Made by a program: the position numbers and the translations under genes. A DNA stretch of 50,872 bases from Roridomyces roridus. Taxonomy: Eukaryota; Basidiomycota; Agaricomycetes; Agaricales; Mycenaceae. Every line of letters starts with the position of its first letter. Within the stretch, counting starts at the first letter, position 1. Below are positions 8,270 through 17,921 of this stretch, piece after piece. Under the pieces are notes generated by a model. That model did no database searches, was not told the origin of the DNA, and saw only the letters and a program-made list of their open reading frames with translations. The stretch is from contig JARKIF010000208.1 in the NCBI GenBank assembly GCA_029378245.1, forward strand, positions 1 through 50,872, written 5' to 3'.

Positions 8270-11200
8270 CTAAGTGTTGCTTTGCAACTTCTCAAATTCC
8301 ACCGTAGAGTACTGCCCGCGATGACCAAGTGCATTGTGTGATGCACACATCATGTATGGCCGATGCTCTCTCTCAACCACCAACTTGTGCATACCCCCTT
8401 CATCTTTTCGATACAATCTACCATCTTTGGACAAGAAGAAAGGCTTGGCCCAGCGCATGAACTTCTGCTGTTGGGCTTCACTCATGTCCGGTTCCGGCAA
8501 CTCAAGTGGATTTTTCAACCACTCTCGGATCACGTCTAGACGCTGGTCCCACCGTTTCGCATTCTCAGAACGGTGTAGCTCGATATAGGGCTCCCGCTTG
8601 CCGGGATCATCCCTCAACTCAAGTTTTGGCAACATTCGCTCTTCCTCAGGGACGGTGGCTGTCATGAAGCTGGGTACAGTAATACCCTCCGCCTCATATG
8701 CAGCCTTGACTTTATTGATAGTCACCTGCTCCTGTTCAAATGCCTCTCCCAATTCATCCTCAAAGTCCTCCACAGAGCTAGCACACCCTGCTAGAGACTG
8801 AAGGTATCCTCCTCGAGTGTCAATGTCATTTTTGAACTGATCTAACTCGAGTGGCTGCTCTCCCTCATAGTCCCAATCCTCATGTTGCAGAGGCGGACAC
8901 TCCTCCTCAAATTCCTCATCCGGATATACTTCATCCCCTGGTTGTGGCTTCCGTCGAGACAACCCATCAGGTGAAAAGGTAAGTGCTTCAATTTAAAGTG
9001 GAAGAGCAGAATCTCCTCAATCCACCTATTGATAGTGGCATTGGGCCCCATCCCTGGGTTGTTCAACATCCCTGCAATGTACAACGCATCGGTTTCAACC
9101 ACAAGCCTACGGCAACCCAGAATCCAGTACCTCAGATTTTTCAACACCCGCAGCAGCCCATACAACTCTCGCTTCAGCTGCGAGAACTTGGCAAAGTATT
9201 TCTTCTTCGGGTCATGCGGATCACACTGATATACCTCATAGCCTGCGCAGATCCATGAACTGTCTACTGCAACCACAATGTCGGAATCCCATTCATAGTT
9301 GAGTGGCTTCGAGGCGTCACACTTGCCTGCGAGATCTTTCAACATCCGGAATGCCTCCTTTTTTGTTCTTTTCCCCACACGAACTTTACACCCTTGTTCA
9401 CCATCCGTTGGATCGGGTGGGCAATGAGCCCGAAACCCTTGATGAACGAACATCTCGAGAGACTGAATGGTCCAAAAGAAGTTGCGGATATCCGACACAT
9501 TCTCCAAGTCAGGCCACCACTGGATAACTCCAACTTGGTCAGTGTCCGGTTTCCTCCCTTCAAATGAACACACATGGCCAACAACTGTGAATTCAGCCGC
9601 ACATAATATTGATTTCTGCCCTGAGAGGGTTGCTTTGCAATACTTGAGACGTTGAACTATTCGGTTGAGATCGGCAAAGTGCTCCCAGAAGAACCCCCTG
9701 ATCCCAGGATTCTCTGGAATTGTCTCGTACAACCCATTAGCTAGGAGATATCTATCACCTGGCCCTCTCACTGGTATATCATCAATGTATGGGATGGTGA
9801 CATGTGGAATCTCGTCTTGCAGTATGTAGGTAACATCCTCATGAAATATTGGTACAGAGTTAGTCCAGCCTTGCGGCAACTTTACAAGTCTCAGAGCGCC
9901 GAATGGTGTCTGAAATGTTGTAAAGTCTCGACTGCTTTCTGCGATGTCACGGTGATCATAACCCGAATACAGATCCAAAACTCCCCCACACACACGACCA
10001 GCAAAGTGATTTGCCAATTCCTCCGTTCCCGGCGGTAAGCCTGAATGAGCAATAGTTACAGCATTGAGCGGCTCTAGTGCATGTACTAAACGGATGCTCT
10101 TGCCGTCCTTCTTGATCACCCCGAAGAATTTGCTACGGTAGGAAGCATTGGAGGGCTCGTATACTCCGGCCTCAATTTTCTTCCTGATAACGTTGCAGAA
10201 CTCCTCCAGCTGCCCTCTTGAAATTGGTATATTCCCCTCTACCCAGACCTCATGTTCAATTACGGGAATTTCCACAGGTGGGAAATATCGCTGATCAAAA
10301 CTTTCCCGCTCTTCATCTGTCCAGGCGAAGGCCTCATTGTGTTCCATCATGAACTCATGCACAACCTTCATCTCTTCACCGGTGAGAAATCCAGTGTCAT
10401 GGGTTTTATCCACATGAGCTTTCCTCTCCTCGGAGTAGCGTCCAGTCGGCTTGAATTCTCCCGGATTCGGGTTCAACTTTGGCATATCCGCGAGCGGATC
10501 ACCCAATATCTCCCGCTTGATCCGGTATTTATCTGGCAATTCGGTGTACACTGGCCTGACCTTTAAACCAACAGGCTTATATTTCTTGCCAGCAAGCACC
10601 TCAACTACCTCACCATCCTGTCAACATCCGCCGCTGCCTCGACATCAGAAAAAGTTTGGCAACAGTAGCATTTGACCGAATGATCAGTGGAATGCCGGGT
10701 TCGAACGGCTTCCTCATCCCATTGCATGTCGGCTGGCACCTTGCGGTCCCCCCTCCCTCTGTCAGCGACCTCCCATGTGTAGACATCATGCTTGACCCCA
10801 TTGGATTCAGAACTCCCGCCACCAACAAACTCTTGAAACAATGCCGCCGCTTCCGAATCCGACTGCATAGCCGTATCATCAACGCTGGCACTCAAGTATG
10901 CTTCCACCAACTCATCGGAGGAGAACTTCTGCTTACGAGGCAGCCGATATCCCTCAATCCTCAACTCATTCTGCTCATCAAACCCGAATTTCAGTGCTAT
11001 CTCTTCTCCTTCATGCCCTTGCATCAACTCATCGAAGAGTGCTGAAAATCCGCATCCTCAACAGGCTCCGCAGCCGCCCTCGGCTCAGTCTGCGGTAGTG
11101 ATGGTGCATCCTTCTTTGGAGCTCTCTCCTTCGCGTAGGTTGGTAGTGAAACTTTCCGCCCTGAGTTGGGATCACGAATGGTGATCACCTGAGTGCCATC

Positions 11201-11530
11201 TGAACCAGACTCTCTGTCAGAATATCAAATGGCCTGCCGGGTTTCTCGAGTATATGGACTTGTAGATACAACATAAGTCCCCCAAACTTGAAAGGTACAT
11301 TCCGTGCTAGACCCAATGCTCGTGCTAGAGAGCCATTTGCACTTTCCATGTATATGTGCACAGCCGGGTCCCAAGTCATCCTTGCCTCCCGCGCTGCTGC
11401 CAGAGACATTCAAATGATCTGTGAGCCATTGTCCTCAATGCACTCCACCTCTTCAGATCCGCCATTTATTTTGCCCCACAGACATCCAAGTGATGTTGTT
11501 GATTCTCCCACAAAGATCTGTGTAGCTACC
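8270..11530 (-). pseudogene. Ty3/gypsy pol relic (protease, RT, RNase H, start of integrase)
   Basis: Read right to left, a degraded protease comes first: DNGSQII near 11420, interrupted by a stop, then ESANGSLARALGLARNVPF and a GRPFDILT block (11225-11409). Next is a linker open frame (10605-11027). The RT/RNase H frame (8842-10599) shows SRGQLEEFCNVIRKKIEAG, LVKLPQGWTNSVP and the catalytic box PYIDDIPV, then RNase H blocks VAVDSSWICAGYEV, QLKRELYGLL and VVETDALYIAGML. The frame shifts by one base near 8960-8990 and continues at 8270-8962 to an integrase zinc-finger-like end (HNALGHRG), where it stops. No gag and no matching LTR pair are visible. It is a dead, truncated element of a lineage common in mushrooms. 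Confidence 0.85.
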
Positions 11531-11561
11531 TCACCATCGGGTAAGCTATCCAGAGTGGTTC

Positions 11562-11716
11562 CCCAGAGAGGGAAGCTACTTAGACTGACACCGCTAATAT
11601 AGCTATATCAGGCCGATCTGTCCCACACTGATCTTGGTACATAGATATTGTGTATATAAACGTCTGTGACAGTTGCGAAAAGGACCTAGCTGCCAACCTG
11701 CTTCCACCTGTCAACA
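11562..11716 (-). repeat. Internally deleted LTR-A remnant
   Basis: On the minus strand it starts TGTTGACAGG and keeps LTR-A landmarks (GTTGGCAG, ATCAGTGTGGGACAGATC, GATATAGCTATATTAGCGGT, AAGTAGCTTCCCTCTCT). It lacks the middle segment and the 3' third. It abuts the protease end of the gypsy relic. Confidence 0.65.
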
Positions 11717-12560
11717 GATTAATGTGCAGTGCCCCAGCTGTCAATGCTCTTTTTCGCACTTTGGGTATTTCCAGCACCGCCAAGGTGAGTATCCCCGCTC
11801 ACCTAAAAATCTGGTGTATTCTGAGTCTGCTTCTGCGTGGTCGACCTGGCAACCCACACTAGAGACAGGCCAAACTTTGCGTGCTGCGCAAATTTTGTGT
11901 CTGCACAGCATTTGCGCAACACTTGCGCAGGTCATTAGATTACTATCAAAATCCAGGATCTTCTGATTGCTATCTCCGGATTTTTCGGAACTTTGATAGC
12001 AATCTAATTGGAAGATCAGGCCTGCGCAAATGTTGCGCAAATACAAAATTTGTGCAACATTTGCGCAGTGCGTAAAGTTTGACTTGCCTCTAGTGCCAGC
12101 CCCTCCCTTCAAGATTTGCTTCTTGGATCTTTGTACGTGGTTGGCCACCATGAACCACCTCAGTTTTTCCATATGTGCCTTTCTTGACATTGACTTTTTG
12201 ATTGTGCAGCTGATCTCAACTCGCTAGCTCAGACTAGCAGCCTTTACTGCAAGATTCCCAAGAAGCTGCTGGATGTCCTTGACCTGCCTGCCCGGGTCAT
12301 CTGGGTGAAGATGACGGCTTCCAGTTTGTAAACGTCATCTCTGCTCCACCTCCGGCTGTTATGCTGGCAGGATTCATGGATGCTAAAATCTGTGGTATGT
12401 CCGTTGTCGTTTCCAAAAGACTTAATTGCATTGTCAGTCACAGTGTTGTCTAACCAGAGGCAACACACTTGTCCGCATGCAAATATGCCTTAGGCTCCAG
12501 CAATGGTGCTAGCTGTGTGGTAGCCTGTCATACACCAGCAGCTGCACATAGGGTACCGTC
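11717..12560 (+). pseudogene. Decayed coding remnant with a zinc-finger-like block, split by a MITE
   Basis: Around 11720-11780 one frame reads VQCPSCQCSFSHFGYFQHRQG, a C-x2-C ... H-x-x-H-like pattern similar to the N-terminal finger of Plavaka/KDZ-type fungal transposase proteins. After the MITE at 11857-12095 further short frames follow (for example KIPKKLLDVLDLPARVIWVK near 12260) with splice-like boundaries and stops. I cannot assemble a gene from it. It may be the 5' part of the transposase-like pseudogene further right. Confidence 0.3.
11857..12095. mobile_element. CACTA-like MITE, 239 bp
   Basis: The left end CACTAGAGACAGGCCAAACT is the near-inverse of the right end AGTTTGACTTGCCTCTAGTG. 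It is flanked by a 3-bp duplication CCA (11854-11856 and 12096-12098). CACTA termini and 3-bp duplications are the marks of the CACTA (EnSpm) superfamily. The subterminal regions carry many TGCGCAA motifs in both directions, the kind of array that CACTA transposases bind. It has no coding capacity. Confidence 0.8.
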
Positions 12561-12583
12561 AACCTGGTTTTGCTTTGTTACTG

Positions 12584-12978
12584 TGGTTGGAGATTGTGGT
12601 TTGGAGTGTCCGATCACATGACAATATGCATCTCTGGAAACCTGGAGGCTGGCCAAGAAACACTGAGGGTAGAACTTGCACCAAAGTCAATAGGACCACG
12701 GTATATTTGAGTAGCGAGGTACAAGGTAAAAGACAATGCCGTAATGTGAATCTTCTTTCTTATTGTTCTGATCACTATCTTTCTTATTGTTCTGGTAGTG
12801 ATCTTTCTTATTGTCTTGTAACAGATCTGGCTCTATTGTCTTTGTAGGTATATAGCTAGCTACCTTGCAATGGATCTGGGCTTTTCGCCTCCCATCTGAG
12901 ACCGCTATATCAGTTCCCATCTGAGACCCCTGCCTTATCAGCACCCTATCTGAGACTACCATCCCCCTTATTACAACA
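12584..12978 (+). repeat. LTR-C, old solo copy with extra sequence
   Basis: It starts TGGTTGGAGATTGTGGTTTGG and ends CTTATTACAACA, matching the 299-300 bp LTR-C copies at 26784 and 22921 at both ends. About 95 bp of unrelated or diverged sequence lies near 12630-12750. ACTG lies on both sides (12580-12583 and 12979-12982), a possible 4-bp remnant of its target duplication. Confidence 0.65.
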
Positions 12979-13064
12979 ACTGTATGCTGGGTGTTGGCAT
13001 GATTGGCGCGGAGTTCTTGGAGCATTGGGTTTTCACCCTCATCGTCGTGAGCCCCAAAGCGTCC

Positions 13065-13354
13065 TGTTGGAATAAGGGGGCCGGGAAACCAATGTATTCG
13101 GGTTCTTTCTCTCTGGAGAACAACTCCAGAGAGGGAAGCTACTTATACAAAGTGTGGGGGCCGACTAGTAAGCTACTATGAGTAACCAAGGTCTGTTTAT
13201 CTGAGATTGGTACCACTGATGTAACTATATCAAGCCAATCTGTCCCACACTTATCTTGGTACATAGATATCATGTATGTAAATGTCCATGACAATCGCAA
13301 GAGGGAAAGGAACCAGGTACCTAACTGCCAACCGGTTCGTTCCATCATTCAACA
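13065..13354 (-). repeat. LTR-A, solo copy
   Basis: 290 bp with ends TGTTGGAATAAG and CATTCAACA (plus-strand reading), homologous in order to the 3160-3500 LTR-A but shorter near its 3' end and more diverged. No matching target duplication is visible, so it is an older insertion. Confidence 0.75.
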
Positions 13355-13800
13355 GCACCATCTTGCTAAAGAATAGTGTTCAGCCCAAATATAAGCAGTA
13401 AAAGCTTGAAAGAGGGATATGGCTCACAGTCTCATTTGAAGCTTTGTCGCGGATTAAAACGGTATGATGGCCACATTGGGCATTATATCTTTATTGGCTG
13501 CAAATCCTCGTGAAACCAAGACTCCCAGGATTCAACGTTGGGCAATCTCCCTAGGACATTCAGCTATCAAAGGTTTTTGAAAGCAAGCCACTTAAATTAG
13601 ATTGAGGCAATCTCTGGGGTCAGTACATGGGAGACAGCTTCTGTTGAGCTGTTCAATGTCAGCATCAGTCATCTTGCTACAATAGATGCACTCCGTGCAT
13701 GGTCGAGCCACGTCTTGACAATCGGGGCACGGTTGGTGGGGGAAGTGGAAATGTGGGTGTCCTGGTTGTTGGAGCTGTCATAGGTAAGAATGGTCTGGCT
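13355..13800 (-). other. Uncharacterised stretch with a Cys-rich minus-strand frame
   Basis: Around 13615-13740 the minus strand reads a run with CPDCQD, CTECIYCSKM and CLPCTDPRDC, a spaced-cysteine pattern like a zinc-binding segment. Stops occur on either side. I do not recognise it; it may be another transposon fragment. Nothing else is supported here. Confidence 0.25.
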
Positions 13801-14088
13801 TGTTGAAGTAGGCAGCATGGTCAACACTGAGAAACTCTGTATTGGTGACTATGAAACTACATGCCTGAGGTCAACAGTGAGAAACTGGGGACCTAGGCTA
13901 CATGACAGCTGTCTATATACTTGTCAGAACAAAAGGAAGTCCTAATTGGTAAATACAATAGGAAAGAGGCATATCATGGAAGAATTCCCATGTCAGATGA
14001 ATATCAGAAACACAGTCACATGACCAGAACACGAGAATGCCACCATTCCATCATTCAATATCATCAGTTGATCAACAACTTCCAGCAC
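13801..14088 (-). repeat. LTR1, diverged solo copy
   Basis: 288 bp, starting TGTTGAAGTAGGCAG and ending CAACTTCCAGCA on the plus strand. It follows the copia-1 LTR from end to end with scattered substitutions. No target duplication remains. Confidence 0.75.
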
Positions 14089-14113
14089 ATGGGACATTGG
14101 AAGGACTATCTAC

Positions 14114-14298
14114 TACGGTAAGCGAGATGGTTGAGGTTCGTTTCCATGTCGAGTGATGTCAGATGTCAGATCTCCTGGATAGATAAGTGTGATATTGATC
14201 CATGATGGACTGATTATTATCACAGTTATCTATCCGAAATATCTGACATCTGACATCTCTCCACCTAGAAACGAACCTCAACCATCTTGCTTGCCGTA
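14114..14298. mobile_element. 185-bp inverted-repeat miniature element
   Basis: The ends are long inverted repeats of about 31 bp: TACGGTAAGCGAGATGGTTG at the left, answered by CAACCATCTTGCTTGCCGTA at the right. ATCTAC lies on both sides (14108-14113 and 14299-14304), a 6-bp target duplication. A second inner palindrome pairs GATGTCAGATGTCAGAT with ATCTGACATCTGACATC. It has no coding capacity, and I cannot assign a superfamily from a 6-bp duplication. Confidence 0.75.
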
Positions 14299-14794
14299 AT
14301 CTACCAGCTACTTGCCTCACAATAAATGATGCCAGCGGAGAGCTCGATGAAGACTTGTCTGGCGGATTCGAGTCCCTGTCCCTTGCCACCCAGGACTCCG
14401 CTGTTGAAATTGAGCCTGGTGAACTCCCCCCTCCCCTCCTCCAGGACCCCACCATTCAGACTCCCACCAAGTGCCCTGCCCACTTTGTCTTTGACCTTCC
14501 CTGTATCAACCTGACACCCTCCAAGCACCAGGAGGTTGACTTTGGCAGCATGACGGCCAAGAAGCGTAGCAAGGTAAAATACAACCAGTGGTGGAATTGG
14601 TGGCGTGCCAAGGACCAAGAGGAATCTGGGAATTTGAACTTTGGATTTAAAATGGGATATGCAAGGGTTGAACTTGGGGACTGACAGCCATGGAATAAAA
14701 TCACACTGGCGTAGTTACAAGCCCGAGTGTCTTGGGGGACAATCCCAGACAGCTGTCCAATGGTGTTCTTGCAATAATTGCTGCAGAGAGGCTG

Positions 14795-14899
14795 TGATCT
14801 GTCCCACACTGTGAATATCGTGTATGTAAATGTCCATAACCATTGCGAGAGGGAAAAGAACCAGGTATCTAACTGCTGATCCGGTTCCACCATTCAACA
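14795..14899 (-). repeat. LTR-A fragment, 105 bp
   Basis: On the minus strand it runs from TGTTGAATGG (14899) through the GGTTCTTTTCCCTCTCGCAATGG region to GTGGGACAGATC (14795), i.e. the first third of LTR-A only. Confidence 0.7.
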
Positions 14900-15690
14900 C
14901 CCACTGCTGCTGCACTCTTGCCCGCACTCGCATTCTGAATTTTATTTCAGTTCCCATTGTTGTGCCTCCCAGATAAACAATCCAATTGGTAACTTCTCCT
15001 GATTTGTTTGTTGTTCATTCAGCAATTTCACATCACTTCAAGGCATCCCATTCCCACCCATGTCAGGATGGATGTCTGGGAGGACCTTGAAACCATCAAT
15101 ATGGATGCAATTATATGGGGCAAGGAGAGGATTGAGCTCAGCCACACCGGTGGGGAGCTCCAGGCCAAGTTGGAGTGGCAGTTGGAGGAGGAGTTTGAGG
15201 TGAAGAAACGGTGTGTCAAAAATCTGTCTCTCATTCCAGTCTCACTCTGTGCAACCAGGAAATACCCAGAGTTTCAGACACAGCACGGTCATACTGAGAT
15301 ATGAAGACAGGAATTTGAGATCCAGATGCCGGAGATGCTCACGGCGTACTTGTGTTGGTTCGTTCGTGTGGCAGACCGACCCGGACCCGAATCCTCATGC
15401 AACATCACGGTGGTGGATTGGATATGTGTGGTGTGTTCCCCTCTTCTCCTTTCTCTCTGTGGTGCTCATGGCATCAGATTGTTGAGAGGAGACAGTTATG
15501 TTCGATCCGAAAGGTGGAAATATTGCCGCCTCACTTATCATGACCGGCTTGATGCCCTCTGCACCTCTCCGTCCCACCGTTGCTGTGACTGTCCGCATGT
15601 TGGAGGCTTACCGAATCATGCACTGTCGCTGCCCAGTCATTTGTCAAGTCTTTGTGCAACATTCATCAGGTATTTTTGAGCCATTCTTGA

Positions 15691-16084
15691 AACTTGAAAC
15701 AGGAAGCACAGTGGACTGAGTCAATGTTGGAGATCAGTGATTGTATCATCGATCATTGATGGACTGATGGCATGTTATGTCACGTTCTAATCATGTGATC
15801 GTGTTTGATGGCATCATGCCCTTGTTCCCTTTATGGCATTCCCTTTGTAGTTTCTTATTTAGGCATTCCCTTTGTCTTGGTACACATATATACCAGCTAG
15901 AGTAGCCCTGAGTCCCCAGTTTCTCACTGTTGACTCAGTCCACTGTGCTTCCTGTTACAACAGTCAACAGTGAGAAACTCATTTATTCAATATGAGAAGA
16001 AATACACACCTGAGTCAACAGTGAGAAACTGGGGACTCAGGTCTACTCTAGCTTATATATGTGTACCAAGACAAAGGGAATGCC
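15691..16084 (-). repeat. Old LTR2 fragment split by another LTR2
   Basis: The plus-strand sequence 15693-15724 (TTGAAACAGGAAGCACAGTG...) and 15963-16084 (...GTGAGAAACTGGGGACTCAGG...) together follow the minus-orientation LTR2 at 28436 without a gap once the inserted 15725-15962 and one GTCAA copy are removed. Its right part ends abruptly near 16084. Confidence 0.75.
15725..15962 (+). repeat. LTR2, solo copy inserted into an older LTR2
   Basis: 238 bp, TGTTGGAGATCAGTG...CCTGTTACAACA, flanked by perfect GTCAA duplications (15720-15724 and 15963-15967). It is shorter than the 28436 copy because one of two internal GTTTCTCACTGTTGAC repeats and the sequence between them is missing. Confidence 0.88.
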
Positions 16085-17524
16085 CCAACAAAAGGTGGGG
16101 GTGGAGGATTCATGTGATTCAGCTTGCCCCAAACCCAGCGTCCCAGCTGTTGTATCTGACTCATCAACAGAATGCCAGGTCCCTCCAGGTGAGTTATTGT
16201 CATCTGTGACTTTAGATCTGATGTGTTTCAGGCAAAAATGGATATTTGCGACGGAGTACAAGGAAGAAGGATCAGAGTGCTCAAGAGGAGAAATCCACGC
16301 CGAAGCAGAAGCGCAAGAAGCGGCCGGGGAAAGATGGCCCTGCTAAAAAGAAAGTGAAAGTGGTGCGGGATCTGCATCCGCTACCGCTGAAAATCTGAGC
16401 TGTTTTAGGACCAGGATGATCCTGAAGAACAAAGGAAGAAGATGCTGACACAGAAAGCTTGGTGAGATCACTCCATGCCAAGGCTGGCTATTTCTCATCT
16501 AAGTTCTTCAGTGAACTGTCGGATCTGTCGGAAGAGATCAAGGTCAGTGGTTTTCATTTTGTCTTGGATCCTGAGTTGAAACTCCCCAGGGTATACACTC
16601 TCCTCCCAATCTGTCTGCACTCGACTTCGAAGACATAAAATCAAAGGTGAGCTCTCAATGGCCTTCCAATGGTCTCCTTTGGCCTACCTGCCTGTAGCAA
16701 TGCATGTGAGATATCCGGAAAGACTCCCAATGGGCAGATCAAGCACTTTGAATACTTTGGACATATAGACTCGGTAATTTCCACTCTCCACTCCTGTTTG
16801 TCGTTTTGCGCTGACCTGCAGGAATCAGAGCGAGATGGAGTCCAAGCTCTTGAAGACTGGTGCAAATTGATAGCAACTGGTCAGGATATCTACATCGCCG
16901 GCATGCGGATAGGTCCCACTCTCAACAGTCTCAATGCTCTCTGAAACAAGTTGGTCCACAAGCATTGCATGCACGAAGAGATACAATTCAAGGTGCGCTG
17001 TGATGTCTCTTGGCTTGGCGGAACAAATCTCATCTATCCCTACAGTCCAGGCCAACCGCAGTTACGGAGAGAATGTCGATCATACCAAGTACATCTACAC
17101 GACAACAATTCAGCAGCTGAGGCGTCGCCATGCCATTGTTGGAACAGATACAACACTCTCCTGTGGCAAATACTTCCTATGTGTGTCCCGCATGCATGTG
17201 GCAATGGCCGTGCATCTTCACACATCGCAATCATTCCTCACCTTCTGACCAATGCGGATCATATGTGTTGAATGGTGGGAACGGGTTGGCAGTTAGGTAC
17301 CCGGTTCCCTCCCCCTCTCACGATTGTTATGGACGTTTACATACACGATATCTATGTACCAAGATCAGTGTGGGACAGATCAGCCTGATATAGTTACATT
17401 AGCGGTACCAATCTCAGATAAACAGACCTTGGATACTCATAGTAGCTTACTAGTTGGCTCCCGCACCTTGTATAAGTAGTTTCCCTCTCAAGAGTTATTC
17501 TCCAGAGAGAAAGAACCCAAATAC

Positions 17525-17822
17525 TGTTGAAGCAGGCAGCACAGATGAACTGAGGTCAACAGTGAGAAACTCTGTATTGGTGACTATGAAACTACATGCC
17601 TGAGATCAACAGTGAGAAACTGGGGACCTAGGCTACATGACAGCTGACTATATACTTGTCAGAACAAAAGGAAGTCCTAATTGGTAAATACAATAAGAAA
17701 GAAGCATATCATGGGAATTCTCCCATGTCAGATGAGTATCAGAAACACGGTCACATGACCAGAACACGAGGATGCCATCAGTCCATCAATCAGTATCATC
17801 AGTTGATCAACAACTTCCAACA
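17525..17822 (-). repeat. LTR1, 3' LTR of copia-1 copy 2
   Basis: 298 bp, starting TGTTGAAGCAGGCAGC and ending CTTCCAACA on the plus strand. It is followed rightwards by the purine tract complement CTCCCCCGGG. Confidence 0.92.
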
Positions 17823-17921
17823 CTCCCCCGGGACCTGGGCAGTCTCGCCTAGCTCCCCCGGATTCCCATAAGTCCTAGTAGACGTTGCAGAGCAGGACGA
17901 GGGAGGGGCTTGGTGAGCAAG

